NCBI GenBank assembly: GCA_023260315.1
Contig: JALQVQ010000061.1
Span: 1 to 14,449, forward strand
DNA: 14,449 nt
Source: Burkholderiaceae bacterium
Lineage (GTDB): Bacteria > Pseudomonadota > Gammaproteobacteria > Burkholderiales > Burkholderiaceae_C
Direction of reading: 5' to 3'
How positions within the stretch are numbered: the stretch's first letter is position 1; each line of letters starts with the position of its first letter. The notes under the pieces were generated by a model. That model saw only the letters and a program-made list of their open reading frames with translations. It did not search any database and was not told where the DNA came from. Shown in pieces: positions 1 to 7,075 of the stretch. A program made the position numbers and the translations under genes.

Positions 1-95
1 AATAGCATTGTGCACGTGAAGCTGTCTGGCAATCTTTCAGTCTCTTTACCCGATAGTACGGGCAATGTACTTTACATAACATGCACCACGCCATG
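1..95. other. Non-coding left edge, possibly foreign sequence
   Basis: No convincing gene is seen here. The stretch lies just downstream of the second XdhC-family gene and looks more AT-rich than the rest of the window. A short inverted repeat (CCCG at 49-52, CGGG at 59-62) is too weak, and lacks a T-run on either strand, to be called a terminator. Because the preceding gene loses family similarity at about position 128, this edge may belong to an insertion or rearrangement junction. That is inference; no transposase or complete terminal repeat is visible. Confidence 0.35.
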
Positions 96-1040
96 TCAAG
101 GGGCGGGTCTATCTGCAACGTATGAGGTTTCAGGTGGCGTCTTGCTGCCAATAAAAATACCGATGGGTCCACGCAGCGATGCCAGCCCCTCCTCGGTCTG
201 CTCAAAATGCGTGATCATGCGCTGACGCCGCGCATCATGGTTGCGCCGTGAACCAATCGCACCGACGTAAAACGCCGGCGTCGCGAGTGCCTCCAACAAA
301 GCGAGGTCATCGAGCTTGGGGTCATGTGTCAGAGCCACAACACAGCTGCGCGCATCCGGCCTAAAGGACACCACCTCGTCATCTGGCATGGTGCTCACCA
401 CCTTCGCGCCTGCCACACGCCAAGCACCACGGTATTCATCACGGGGATCACATACCGTGACTGAAAAACCACTGAACAGTGCCATCGTCGCCAGATACTC
501 ACTCAACTGGCCAGCGCCGATGATGAGCATGCGGTATCCCGGCCCAAAGGTATTGACAAGTGTGGCGTCGGATATGCTCAAGGCGGCAGGCACCTGGCAG
601 GGCCTCAGCTCCACCGCACCCGTTGTCAAATCGACCGTTCTCTCAACCAGTGCCCCACTATCGAGTTGGGTCGTCAGCGACGCCAGAGCCTCAACATCAG
701 GATCGAACTCGAGCAAAAGCTCCAAAGTGCCACCGCATGGCAACCCGAAACGGTGTGCCTCGTCTGCCGTGACACCGTAACGTACACGCTGGGGTGCGCC
801 CATGGGGATCGTCGCGTCCAACGCGTTGTAGGCTTGGGTGTAGCGGTTGATCAAGTCGTCTTCAATACACCCGCCAGAGACCGACCCCACAACCGCACCA
901 TCATCCCTCATGGCCATGATGGATCCGACGGGTCGGGGCGATGAGCCCCACGTTCGGATCACGGTCGCCAGCAGCGCGCGATGGCCTTGCTGCCGCCAAT
1001 CCTGGATGGTCCTGAGAACGGTGATATCGAGGTTTTCCAT
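96..1040 (-). CDS. XdhC/CoxI-family protein with aberrant C-terminus
   Basis: A 314-residue protein of the XdhC/CoxI family, the chaperones that help insert or sulfurate the molybdenum cofactor of xanthine dehydrogenase-type enzymes. The N-terminal XdhC/CoxI domain shows WGSSPRPVGS, then VSGGCIEDDL, then a FGLPCGGTLELLL motif with the conserved Cys. A Rossmann-like XdhC_C domain starts at RMLIIGAGQLSEYLA and continues through VALTHDPKLDD and YVGAIGSRRNHDARRQR. Family members usually end with a helix after 'TPxEIAVSI'. Here similarity stops at Glu304 and is replaced by ten unrelated residues (TSYVADRPAP), so the C-terminal helix of the family seems lost. It is the last gene of the xdh operon, 14 bases after xdhC, with a poor Shine-Dalgarno sequence. 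It belongs to a different XdhC subgroup from its neighbour, so its client enzyme could differ. The family call is firm; whether it is functional is uncertain. Confidence 0.85.
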   Translation of the reverse strand: MENLDITVLRTIQDWRQQGHRALLATVIRTWGSSPRPVGSIMAMRDDGAVVGSVSGGCIEDDLINRYTQAYNALDATIPMGAPQRVRYGVTADEAHRFGLPCGGTLELLLEFDPDVEALASLTTQLDSGALVERTVDLTTGAVELRPCQVPAALSISDATLVNTFGPGYRMLIIGAGQLSEYLATMALFSGFSVTVCDPRDEYRGAWRVAGAKVVSTMPDDEVVSFRPDARSCVVALTHDPKLDDLALLEALATPAFYVGAIGSRRNHDARRQRMITHFEQTEEGLASLRGPIGIFIGSKTPPETSYVADRPAP

Positions 1041-1054
1041 GTGTCAAATTCGCT

Positions 1055-1879
1055 TCAAACGCGCAGACATCCCAACAGTTGAGCGGCCACACTGGCCGCG
1101 ATAACCGCGGGCTCTTTGCCTGTGATGGCAGGCAGTCCAATCGGGCAGGTCACCTGCGCCAATTCGCGGTCAGTGAAGCCGCGTTCGCGGGCGCGATTGG
1201 AGAAACTCGCCCATTTGGTGGCACTGCCGATCAGACCGATGAATCTCAAGTCGCCCTGTCGCCGCTGACGCGTCAAACACGCCAACAGCACATCTAAGTC
1301 CTCTGCGTGGCTGAAGCTCATGATGAGCACGAATGAACCGGGCATGATGTCGGCGACCGCATCCTGCACAGGGCTGACGTTTTCGGTGGCAACGGACGGA
1401 TCGATATCAGCAGGAAATATCTCGTCCCGACTGTCGACCCACGTTAACGAAAACGGCAACGGGCGCAAGGCCTGCTCGATGGCACGGCCGACGTGACCGC
1501 CGCCAAACAGTGTCACAGGTACCCGTGGGCGCTCAAGACGTTGCAATAATTTTTGCGTTGCGGCCGTTGGCGCGTCTGCGGCCCAATGTTCAAACAACAG
1601 GTCCAGCGCACCCCCACAGCACTGCCCGAGTGACGGGCCCAGTTTGAAATGCCGCCGGGTCACGCCGGCCACGGGCGCCGAGAGGCAGTCGCGCGCATGG
1701 GCGATGGCCTCCCACTCCAAGTGGCCGCCCCCAATGGTGCCAATCACGTCGTCTGACGTGACCGCCATCCAGGCACCCGTCTCGCGTGGAACCGAGCCTT
1801 TGTGCTCCCCGACCGAAACCAGCGCAAACGCCTGCGCACCCAACACGGCACGCAAGCGCGCCAAATCTGTCTTTGCCAC
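1055..1879 (-). CDS. xdhC: Xanthine dehydrogenase accessory protein XdhC
   Basis: A 274-residue protein of usual length for XdhC, the cytoplasmic chaperone that binds molybdenum cofactor, promotes its sulfuration and delivers it to the XdhB subunit (role known from Rhodobacter capsulatus). The N-terminal domain has GSVPRETGAWM and GTIGGGHLEWEAI, followed by GQCCGGALDLLFEHW with the conserved Cys pair. The C-terminal Rossmann-like domain has VTLFGGGHVGRAI, VDSRDEIFP, MSFSHAEDLDV and FIGLIGSATKW, ending in the conserved PIGLPAITGKEPAVIAASVAAQLL helix region. It starts at a GTG, 19 bases after the xdhB stop; no ATG is available nearby in frame, and a weak GGAA-type ribosome site precedes it. It lies third in the xdhA-xdhB-xdhC order typical of proteobacteria. 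Confidence 0.93.
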   Translation of the reverse strand: MAKTDLARLRAVLGAQAFALVSVGEHKGSVPRETGAWMAVTSDDVIGTIGGGHLEWEAIAHARDCLSAPVAGVTRRHFKLGPSLGQCCGGALDLLFEHWAADAPTAATQKLLQRLERPRVPVTLFGGGHVGRAIEQALRPLPFSLTWVDSRDEIFPADIDPSVATENVSPVQDAVADIMPGSFVLIMSFSHAEDLDVLLACLTRQRRQGDLRFIGLIGSATKWASFSNRARERGFTDRELAQVTCPIGLPAITGKEPAVIAASVAAQLLGCLRV

Positions 1880-1898
1880 TTGGTGCTGAGCGTTCCGC

Positions 1899-4253
1899 TT
1901 ACGCGCGCTTGATGGCTTCGCAGGCCATCAGTACGCACTCAGGGGTCGCTGGCGCATCCATGCGAACAACCTTGCCCGGCGCGACCGCACCAACCGCATC
2001 ACGCAAGGAGAAATAAGCTGACAACGCCAGCATGAGTGGCGGCTCACCCACCGCTTTGCTTCGGAAGGGCGTTGGCTTCACGTTCTGATTTTCAAAGAAC
2101 GACACGTTGAAATGCGCCGGAATATCGCCTGCAACTGGGATCTTGTAAGTGCTGGGGCCGTGCGTGAGCAACTTGCCTTTTTTATCCCAGATGATTTGTT
2201 CCATCGTGAGCCAGCCCATGCCTTGAACGTACGCGCCTTCGATTTGGCCTTTGTCGATTGCGGGATTGATGGATTGGCCCACATCATGAACGATGTCGAC
2301 GCCCTTCAACCACCACTCACCCGTGCGGGTGTCAATTTCCGTCTCCGTGACGGCCGCCCCGTAACAGTAATAGTAGAAGGCCTTGCCTTGAAGCGTCGTG
2401 AAATCATAGGCAATGTCAGGCGTCATGTAGAAGCCGCTTGAACTCAGGCTGACACGGTCCAACCAAGCTTGTTTGGCGAGGTCTTTCCATGCCACGACTT
2501 TGTCCGTTGATCCGTCTGTGCACTTCACCTCGCCATTGGCGATCAACACGGCATCGGGCGCACAACCCAACATGTTTGCCGCCACCTGAGTCAAGCGCTC
2601 ACGCAACGGACCGCAGGCGTTGTTCACGGCGGCACCGTTGATATCGGCGCCGCTGGAGGCCGCCGTCGCCGATGCGTTTGGCACTTTTTGTGTATCCGTG
2701 GCCGTTACACGAACCACCTTGACGGCGGCACCCAGCGCGTCAGCCGCCACTTGTGCCATCTTGGTGTTGAGGCCCTGCCCCATCTCGGTACCACCATGGT
2801 TCACAACCACAGAGCCGTCCATGTAGATATTCACCAAGGCACCGCCTTGGTTCAGCATGGTCGCGGTGAAGGAAATGCCAAACTTCAATGGCACGAGCGA
2901 CAGACCGCGCTTGCGGTAGCGACTGCTCGCATTGAAGGCTGCCACTTCCTCACGGCGTTTGCTGTATTGGCTTTCAGCTTTGAGTTGGTCAATCAGCTTG
3001 TCGGCGACAAAGTCCTCAATCTGTTGGCCATACTGTGTCGTCATACTGGCCGCATCACCTGACACGGCTGGGTCACGGTACAGGTTTTTGAGGCGGATCT
3101 CCAACGGGTCTTTACCCAATGTCGTTGCGATTTCCTCAATGACCGTCTCAATACCAAACATGCCCTGTGGGCCACCAAAACCACGAAACGCGGTCGCGCT
3201 TTGCGTATTGGTTTTGCAACGATGGCTGATGATGTGCAGGTTCGGCAGGTAGTAGCAATTGTCGATGTGCAGGACCGCACGATCGTTAACGGGGCCGGAA
3301 AAGTCACAGCTGTAGCCACAGCGGGAAGCCAACTCAAAATCGGCCGCCAAGATATGCCCTTCCTCATCAAAGCCGATGTCGTACTTGATGCGGAAGTCGT
3401 GTCGTTTACCGGTAATCATCATGTCGTCGTCGCGGTTGACGCGCAACTTAACAGGCCGGTTCAGTTTGTGAGCGGCCAATGCGGCGCTTTGCGAGAAGAT
3501 GCTCGCATTGCCTTCCTTGCCACCAAATGCACCGCCCATGCGGCGACAAATCACCTCGACGTCAGCGGTGTTCAAGTTGAGGGCCGATGCGGCCTCGCGC
3601 TGGTTACCGTCGGGGTGTTGTGTCGACACGTACAGCGTCAACTGCCCATCCTCGCGCGGAACCGCGTAGCTGATGTGACCTTCCAGATAAAACTGCTCTT
3701 GCTGTCCGCACTCGGTGACACCCGAGATACGGCGTGGCGCTGACGCCAAAACGCCCGCGGGGTTGCCACGTGTGATGCCTTTGGCCGGCATCACGAATTG
3801 TTGAGCCTGCATGGCCTGCTCAATGGTGAGGATGGCTGGCAGCTCTTTCACGTTCACAACCGCTTTGTGAGCGGCCTCGCGGGCATACAACATGTCTCGG
3901 GCAACGACGACCGCAACCGCCTGACCCAAGAACTCAACCTTGCCCTCAGCCAAGAATGGGTCATCGTGAATGATGGGGCCGCAGTTGTTTTCGCCGGGGA
4001 TGTCTTTGGCCGTAAAAACCGCAATCACACCGTGCATCGCCAAAATGGCTTCACGATCAATACCCTCGCCAATCAACTCACCGTGCGCGACGGGCGATTT
4101 GATGATCGCCGCATACAGCGTGCCACGCTGCTCAGGAATGTCGTCGGTGTAATCAGCCTCCCCTGTCACATGAAGGTGCGCTGATTCATGGATGATCTCT
4201 TGACCTTGGTGGCCAGCCTTCAGCAGATTTTTAATATCGGTTGGTGCGTTCAT
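1899..4253 (-). CDS. xdhB: Xanthine dehydrogenase, molybdopterin-binding subunit
   Basis: A 784-residue large subunit of bacterial xanthine dehydrogenase. It carries the molybdenum cofactor and oxidises hypoxanthine to xanthine and xanthine to urate as part of a cytoplasmic (XdhAB)2 complex. The N-terminal a/b hammerhead domain is followed by molybdopterin-binding domains with GGAFGGKEG, FRGFGGPQGM, EMGQGLNTK and SSGADINGAAV. By aligning family motifs, Glu247 matches bovine E802, Arg325 matches R880, Arg357 matches R912 and catalytic Glu737 (AVGEPPL) matches E1261. These purine-binding residues point to true xanthine dehydrogenase rather than aldehyde oxidase or CO dehydrogenase. The start ATG lies 3 bases after the xdhA stop and has a perfect AGGAGG ribosome site inside the end of xdhA, so the two subunits are probably translationally coupled. 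Confidence 0.97.
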   Translation of the reverse strand: MNAPTDIKNLLKAGHQGQEIIHESAHLHVTGEADYTDDIPEQRGTLYAAIIKSPVAHGELIGEGIDREAILAMHGVIAVFTAKDIPGENNCGPIIHDDPFLAEGKVEFLGQAVAVVVARDMLYAREAAHKAVVNVKELPAILTIEQAMQAQQFVMPAKGITRGNPAGVLASAPRRISGVTECGQQEQFYLEGHISYAVPREDGQLTLYVSTQHPDGNQREAASALNLNTADVEVICRRMGGAFGGKEGNASIFSQSAALAAHKLNRPVKLRVNRDDDMMITGKRHDFRIKYDIGFDEEGHILAADFELASRCGYSCDFSGPVNDRAVLHIDNCYYLPNLHIISHRCKTNTQSATAFRGFGGPQGMFGIETVIEEIATTLGKDPLEIRLKNLYRDPAVSGDAASMTTQYGQQIEDFVADKLIDQLKAESQYSKRREEVAAFNASSRYRKRGLSLVPLKFGISFTATMLNQGGALVNIYMDGSVVVNHGGTEMGQGLNTKMAQVAADALGAAVKVVRVTATDTQKVPNASATAASSGADINGAAVNNACGPLRERLTQVAANMLGCAPDAVLIANGEVKCTDGSTDKVVAWKDLAKQAWLDRVSLSSSGFYMTPDIAYDFTTLQGKAFYYYCYGAAVTETEIDTRTGEWWLKGVDIVHDVGQSINPAIDKGQIEGAYVQGMGWLTMEQIIWDKKGKLLTHGPSTYKIPVAGDIPAHFNVSFFENQNVKPTPFRSKAVGEPPLMLALSAYFSLRDAVGAVAPGKVVRMDAPATPECVLMACEAIKRA

Positions 4254-4256
4254 GGC

Positions 4257-5741
4257 TCAAGCCTCCTGTGCTGCATTGGCAGCTTCTTCAACAAATTGCA
4301 AAACCAAGTTACGCGCCACCAACGAGCGATAGGCCCATGTGGCACGCAAACCATCGCGGGCGGTAAAGCTGGCAGCAATGGCCGCGTCGATCGCGTCTGC
4401 AGAGACATCGGTGGCGCTCTTACCTTCCAACAGAACTTCGATCTTGGGTGCGCGGCATGGCGACGGGGCCAAGCCGTTGTAAGCCACCTTCACTTGCGTC
4501 ATCCGATCCCCGGTGCGCATGAACGAGACCGCACAACAGGTGGCCGAAATGTCTTGCTCAAAGCGCTTTGAAATCTTGTGTGCACGGAACACCTGATTGG
4601 CAACGGGTTTCGGCAGAACAATCGCTTCAACAAACTCGCTGGGTTGCAGTACGTTTTGCTTCATGCCTGTGTAGAAGTTCTCAAGCATGACCGTGCGGGT
4701 CGCTTTGCCCTTGCGCAGCACCAAGCTGGCGCCCAAAGCCAACAAACAAGGCATGGTGTCGCCAATGGGGGAGCCGTTCACAATGTTGCCAGCCAACGTC
4801 GCTGTGGAGCGAATCGGCGGCGATCCAAACCGGCGCAGTACCTCGGCAAAATCGGGGTAGGCATCGGCCAGCAACACCTCGACGGTTGCCAGCGACACGG
4901 CAGCGCCGATCGTCCAGGCCGAACCCTCATCTTTAACGGTGGACAACGCCTTCACATTGCCAAGATAGCAAATGTGCTTGGGACGTGAAAACTGCTTGTT
5001 CACCTGCAGGCCGATTTCCGTACTGCCAGCCAGCAACTGCGTATCGGGAAACGCCGTCAGGTAGGCCGCCACTTCTTCAATGGTTGAAGGCGAAACAAAC
5101 TCACTGCCCTTGCGTGTCCGCACAACGGGTTGCACGATGATGTCGCCGTCGAGGCTGACCGTTGGATGCTGGGGTCGACGAATCTCTTTCAACAGGGGTA
5201 CGTCTGCCTTGTCGTCCACCTTGAGGTCGGCTGCCGGCTGGCTGCAGGCCTTGAGGGTGGCGTCGATGATTGGGATGTAACCCGTGCAGCGGCACAGGTT
5301 GCCACTCAGGGCATCTGCCACATCTTTGCGGGTTGGTGTGGTGTTGGTCTGAACCATGTTGGTCAGGCTCATGACGATACCGGGCGTGCAAAAGCCGCAT
5401 TGAGATCCGTGGCACTCAACCATTGCGGCTTGCACCGGGTGCAAGCGACCATCGGATTTTTTCAGGCTTTCAACCGTTTTGACTGACTTGCCGTCGAGCG
5501 CAGGCAACAGCTGAATGCAGCTGTTAACAGGCTTGTACTCAACGGCATCACCCGCCTCATTTAACTCACCGATCATGATCACGCAGGCACCACAATCACC
5601 TTCCGCACACCCCTCTTTTGTACCCGTGCGCTGTAAGTCCTCGCGTAAGTAGTCCAAAACGGTGGTGGTGCGGCGAACGCCTTGTGCTTCGACAATTTCG
5701 CCGTCTAGGACAAAGCGAACGGTGTTGGTAACTTGAGTCAT
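4257..5741 (-). CDS. xdhA: Xanthine dehydrogenase, FeS/FAD subunit
   Basis: A 494-residue small subunit that passes electrons from the molybdenum centre to NAD+. The N-terminal plant-type ferredoxin domain has Cys45, Cys50, Cys53 and Cys75 for one [2Fe-2S] cluster. The following helical [2Fe-2S] domain has Cys115/Cys118 (QCGFCTPG) and Cys150/Cys152 (GNLCRCTGY). The FAD domain (about 205-370) contains LLAGSTEIGLQVNKQ and GSPPIRSTATLAGNIVNGSP, and a C-terminal CO-dehydrogenase-flavoprotein-type domain follows. The reading frame is open 27 codons further upstream to 5822, but those residues look unlike the family and the ferredoxin fold begins right after the Met at 5741, so that start is preferred. 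The ribosome site is weak (CGGAAA). It is the first gene of the minus-strand operon, transcribed from the 5742-5991 gap. Confidence 0.96.
   Translation of the reverse strand: MTQVTNTVRFVLDGEIVEAQGVRRTTTVLDYLREDLQRTGTKEGCAEGDCGACVIMIGELNEAGDAVEYKPVNSCIQLLPALDGKSVKTVESLKKSDGRLHPVQAAMVECHGSQCGFCTPGIVMSLTNMVQTNTTPTRKDVADALSGNLCRCTGYIPIIDATLKACSQPAADLKVDDKADVPLLKEIRRPQHPTVSLDGDIIVQPVVRTRKGSEFVSPSTIEEVAAYLTAFPDTQLLAGSTEIGLQVNKQFSRPKHICYLGNVKALSTVKDEGSAWTIGAAVSLATVEVLLADAYPDFAEVLRRFGSPPIRSTATLAGNIVNGSPIGDTMPCLLALGASLVLRKGKATRTVMLENFYTGMKQNVLQPSEFVEAIVLPKPVANQVFRAHKISKRFEQDISATCCAVSFMRTGDRMTQVKVAYNGLAPSPCRAPKIEVLLEGKSATDVSADAIDAAIAASFTARDGLRATWAYRSLVARNLVLQFVEEAANAAQEA
4262..4267 (-). promoter_or_regulatory. 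Strong Shine-Dalgarno for xdhB inside xdhA
   Basis: AGGAGG on the minus strand lies 8 bases before the xdhB ATG and within the last codons of xdhA. It fixes the xdhB start and supports coupled translation of the two subunits, which must be made in equal amounts. It is the clearest ribosome site in the window. Confidence 0.85.
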
Positions 5742-5820
5742 TAATGGTTTCCGAGACAAGGTGATGGAGGCGCGCGGCGCGACAACGACATTCGTTGCGC
5801 CAACGTAAAAATGACCGATC

Positions 5821-5850
5821 ATTTTAACTGCCGAGCGCGTAACGCGCAGT
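5821..5850 (-). promoter_or_regulatory. Candidate xdhA control region: dyad next to -10-like element
   Basis: A perfect inverted repeat, GCGCG (5835-5839), TAA, CGCGC (5843-5847), lies about 95 bases upstream of the xdhA start. An outer ACTG (5827-5830) and CAGT (5847-5850) can also pair. On the minus strand the sequence TAAAAT (5826-5821) next to it resembles a -10 box, but no good -35 sits at normal distance; a TTTACT lies about 20 bases away across the dyad. An A-tract (5851-5858) flanks it. This could be an operator within an activator-dependent promoter. It is not a terminator for either strand, because no T-run follows the stem. The assignment is inference. Confidence 0.3.
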
Positions 5851-5932
5851 AAAAAAAATCACCTCAAAACTGATTCCTTTAGTCGTCACAAAGGCCATCA
5901 GAAACGGGTAAATGAGTCCTAAAATTCACACT

Positions 5933-5961
5933 TTGCAGATCCATCGCAGACCGATTAGACT
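5933..5961 (+). promoter_or_regulatory. Possible promoter for the lipoprotein gene
   Basis: TTGCAG (5933-5938) and TAGACT (5956-5961) are spaced by 17 bases, giving a passable sigma-70-type pair about 30 bases before the first Met codon of the lipoprotein gene. Matches are 3 of 6 and 4 of 6 to consensus, so this is only a candidate. Confidence 0.3.
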
Positions 5962-5991
5962 CGGCGAGGGTCTTCCCAGCCACCTCGACGC

Positions 5992-6609
5992 ATGCACTTC
6001 TTCACCACCCTGTTCGCCCCATTCAGCGGTCCGTTCGCGCCACTGCGTACGGCCATGGCAGCGGGATTTGTTGTTGCCATGCTCGCCATCACGGGCTGCC
6101 AGACCGTGCCGATGAAAGAAACGGTAACGGTCACAACCCAGGCACCTGAGCCTCAACCGGCGCGCGAACCCGAACCGATACCCGAACCCACACCCGAACC
6201 ACCACCCGAACCACCACCCGCGTTGGTCGCACCCGCGCCGGTGGTCGTCCTGCCCGATTTCCGGTCGGATGCGACAACACCCAAGGCTTACCGGCGAGAT
6301 GCCGCGGAGCACATTTACCGAACCTACCCCACCCGCATTTACAAAGGGCGGCTACCACCTTTGATCGCATCGGTCGCGGTGTTTGAATTACACATCGACT
6401 CGTTGGGCGAGGTGGTGAAGGTCAATTGGGTGAGAGGGCCTTGGCACAGGCCGGACATCATGGCCGATATCGAGCAACTGGCACGCGGCGCGGCGCCCTA
6501 CCCAGCGCCCGTGGCAATGGCCGGCGTGGTTTACACCGACGTGTGGCTTTATGACCAAACCGGACTTTTCCAACTCGCCACACTCACCGAGGGTCAGCGC
6601 AGCAAGTGA
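5992..6609 (+). CDS. Proline-rich lipoprotein with TonB-like C-terminal domain
   Basis: A 205-residue protein of unknown role. Residues 1-35 form a signal sequence with a hydrophobic stretch (AAGFVVAMLAI) ending in the lipobox ITGC, so Cys36 should be lipidated and the protein anchored in a membrane facing the periplasm. Residues 52-75 are rich in Pro and Glu (PEPI, PEPT, PEPP, PEPP), an extended linker like those in TonB. The C-terminal 100 residues (VAVFELHIDSLGEVVKVNWV, then IEQLARGAAPYPAPV) resemble the TonB C-terminal fold: a 'v.v.id..G.v..v' strand followed by a helix and '..PyP'. A TonB protein would normally have a transmembrane anchor, not a lipobox, so this is not a plain TonB. The first Met is preferred over Met22, which would leave too short a signal peptide; no clear ribosome site is seen for either. 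It diverges from xdhA and converges on uraH with only 8 bases between stops. No link to purine use is evident. Confidence 0.75.
   Translation: MHFFTTLFAPFSGPFAPLRTAMAAGFVVAMLAITGCQTVPMKETVTVTTQAPEPQPAREPEPIPEPTPEPPPEPPPALVAPAPVVVLPDFRSDATTPKAYRRDAAEHIYRTYPTRIYKGRLPPLIASVAVFELHIDSLGEVVKVNWVRGPWHRPDIMADIEQLARGAAPYPAPVAMAGVVYTDVWLYDQTGLFQLATLTEGQRSK
6169..6216 (+). repeat. Four tandem 12-base units in the lipoprotein gene
   Basis: Units beginning CCCGAACC occur at 6169, 6181, 6193 and 6205; the last two are identical (CCCGAACCACCA). They are in frame and encode PEPI, PEPT, PEPP and PEPP. Such in-frame units can expand or contract by slippage, changing the length of the linker without breaking the frame. 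Confidence 0.9.
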
Positions 6610-6617
6610 TCGCCTCG

Positions 6618-6974
6618 TTAGCTGCCGCGGTAGGTTGAGTAGCTCCACGGGCTCACCAGAAGCGGCACATGATAGTGCTCGTCTGGCTTGGCAACCCCAA
6701 AGTCGAGTGCCACCTGATTCAGAAAGTTGGGCGTGGGCAAGACCACCCCTTTGGCAGAGAAGTACCCCGCGACATCGAAGGTCAAACGGTAAGTGCCGAT
6801 GCGTAACGCATCGTGGGCAATCAACAGGCCAGCAGGGTTGCGGCCATCCTCGTTCAGTGTGAAGGACTGCAGCAACGACGCCTCGCCGTTGACGCGGGTC
6901 TCCCAAAGCGTCACCGCCATGCCCGCTGCCGGACAACCGTGCATCGTGTCCAGAACATGTGTACTCAAGCCCAT
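6618..6974 (-). CDS. uraH: 5-hydroxyisourate hydrolase (transthyretin-like)
   Basis: A 118-residue protein of usual length for the transthyretin-related family. It hydrolyses 5-hydroxyisourate, the unstable product of urate oxidation, to OHCU, which UraD then decarboxylates. The N-terminal motif LSTHVLDT with His6, the HYHVPLLVSPWSYS segment (His100, His102) and the C-terminal signature YRGS are all present, so the active site looks intact. The frame extends 21 codons further upstream, but those codons run into the regulator's operator region and the family begins at MGLSTHVLDT; a GGGGGG stretch just upstream of the ATG at 6974 may serve as ribosome site. It is divergent from the GntR gene and convergent with the lipoprotein gene, which suggests it is controlled from the shared 6975-7075 region. 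Confidence 0.95.
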   Translation of the reverse strand: MGLSTHVLDTMHGCPAAGMAVTLWETRVNGEASLLQSFTLNEDGRNPAGLLIAHDALRIGTYRLTFDVAGYFSAKGVVLPTPNFLNQVALDFGVAKPDEHYHVPLLVSPWSYSTYRGS

Positions 6975-7004
6975 ACGCCCCCCATTCCCTTGAAAATTTT
7001 TGTC

Positions 7005-7048
7005 TTTGCAATCCATGCTGTATGCAAACGCAAGCAAAGTGTATACAA
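7005..7048. promoter_or_regulatory. Candidate operator boxes between uraH and gntR
   Basis: TGTATGCAA (7019-7027) and TGTATACAA (7040-7048) differ by one base, and their starts are 21 bases apart, close to two helical turns. The second contains the palindrome TGTATACA, a form often bound by FadR-type GntR regulators. A further inverted pair, TTTGCA (7005-7010) and TGCAAA (7023-7028), overlaps the first box. The boxes sit in the middle of a 101-base divergent gap, where promoters for both uraH and the regulator must lie, fitting autoregulation plus control of uraH. Binding is inference. Confidence 0.55.
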
Positions 7049-7075
7049 TTTTTGCATCAACCCCAAGATCACATC

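Noticed and set aside
49..62. Small hairpin CCCG-ATAGTA-CGGG downstream of the second XdhC gene as a terminator
   Set aside because: The stem has only four pairs and no T-run follows on either strand.
10..225. Plus-strand 71-codon open frame at the left edge
   Set aside because: It overlaps the 3' end of the XdhC-family gene, has no recognisable motif and no clear ribosome site; it looks like a chance frame.
5742..5822. N-terminal extension of XdhA from the Met at 5822
   Set aside because: The extra 27 residues do not resemble the family, whose ferredoxin domain starts right after the Met at 5741.
5811..5852. A 13-codon leader-peptide-like frame upstream of the lipoprotein gene
   Set aside because: It has no ribosome site, no run of regulatory codons and no terminator/antiterminator pair after it.
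5835..5858. GC-rich stem followed by eight A as a rho-independent terminator
   Set aside because: On the plus strand the stem is followed by A rather than T; on the minus strand the T-run comes before the stem, not after it.
5926..6312. Minus-strand frame rich in Gly, Phe and Trp opposite the lipoprotein gene
   Set aside because: It is the antisense reading of the CCCGAACC repeats; the plus-strand reading has a signal peptide, a lipobox and a plausible fold.
6959..7075. Longer N-terminus for the GntR regulator
   Set aside because: The extra residues are Cys/Pro-rich, overlap the uraH start and the operator boxes, and lie before the normal start of the winged-helix domain.
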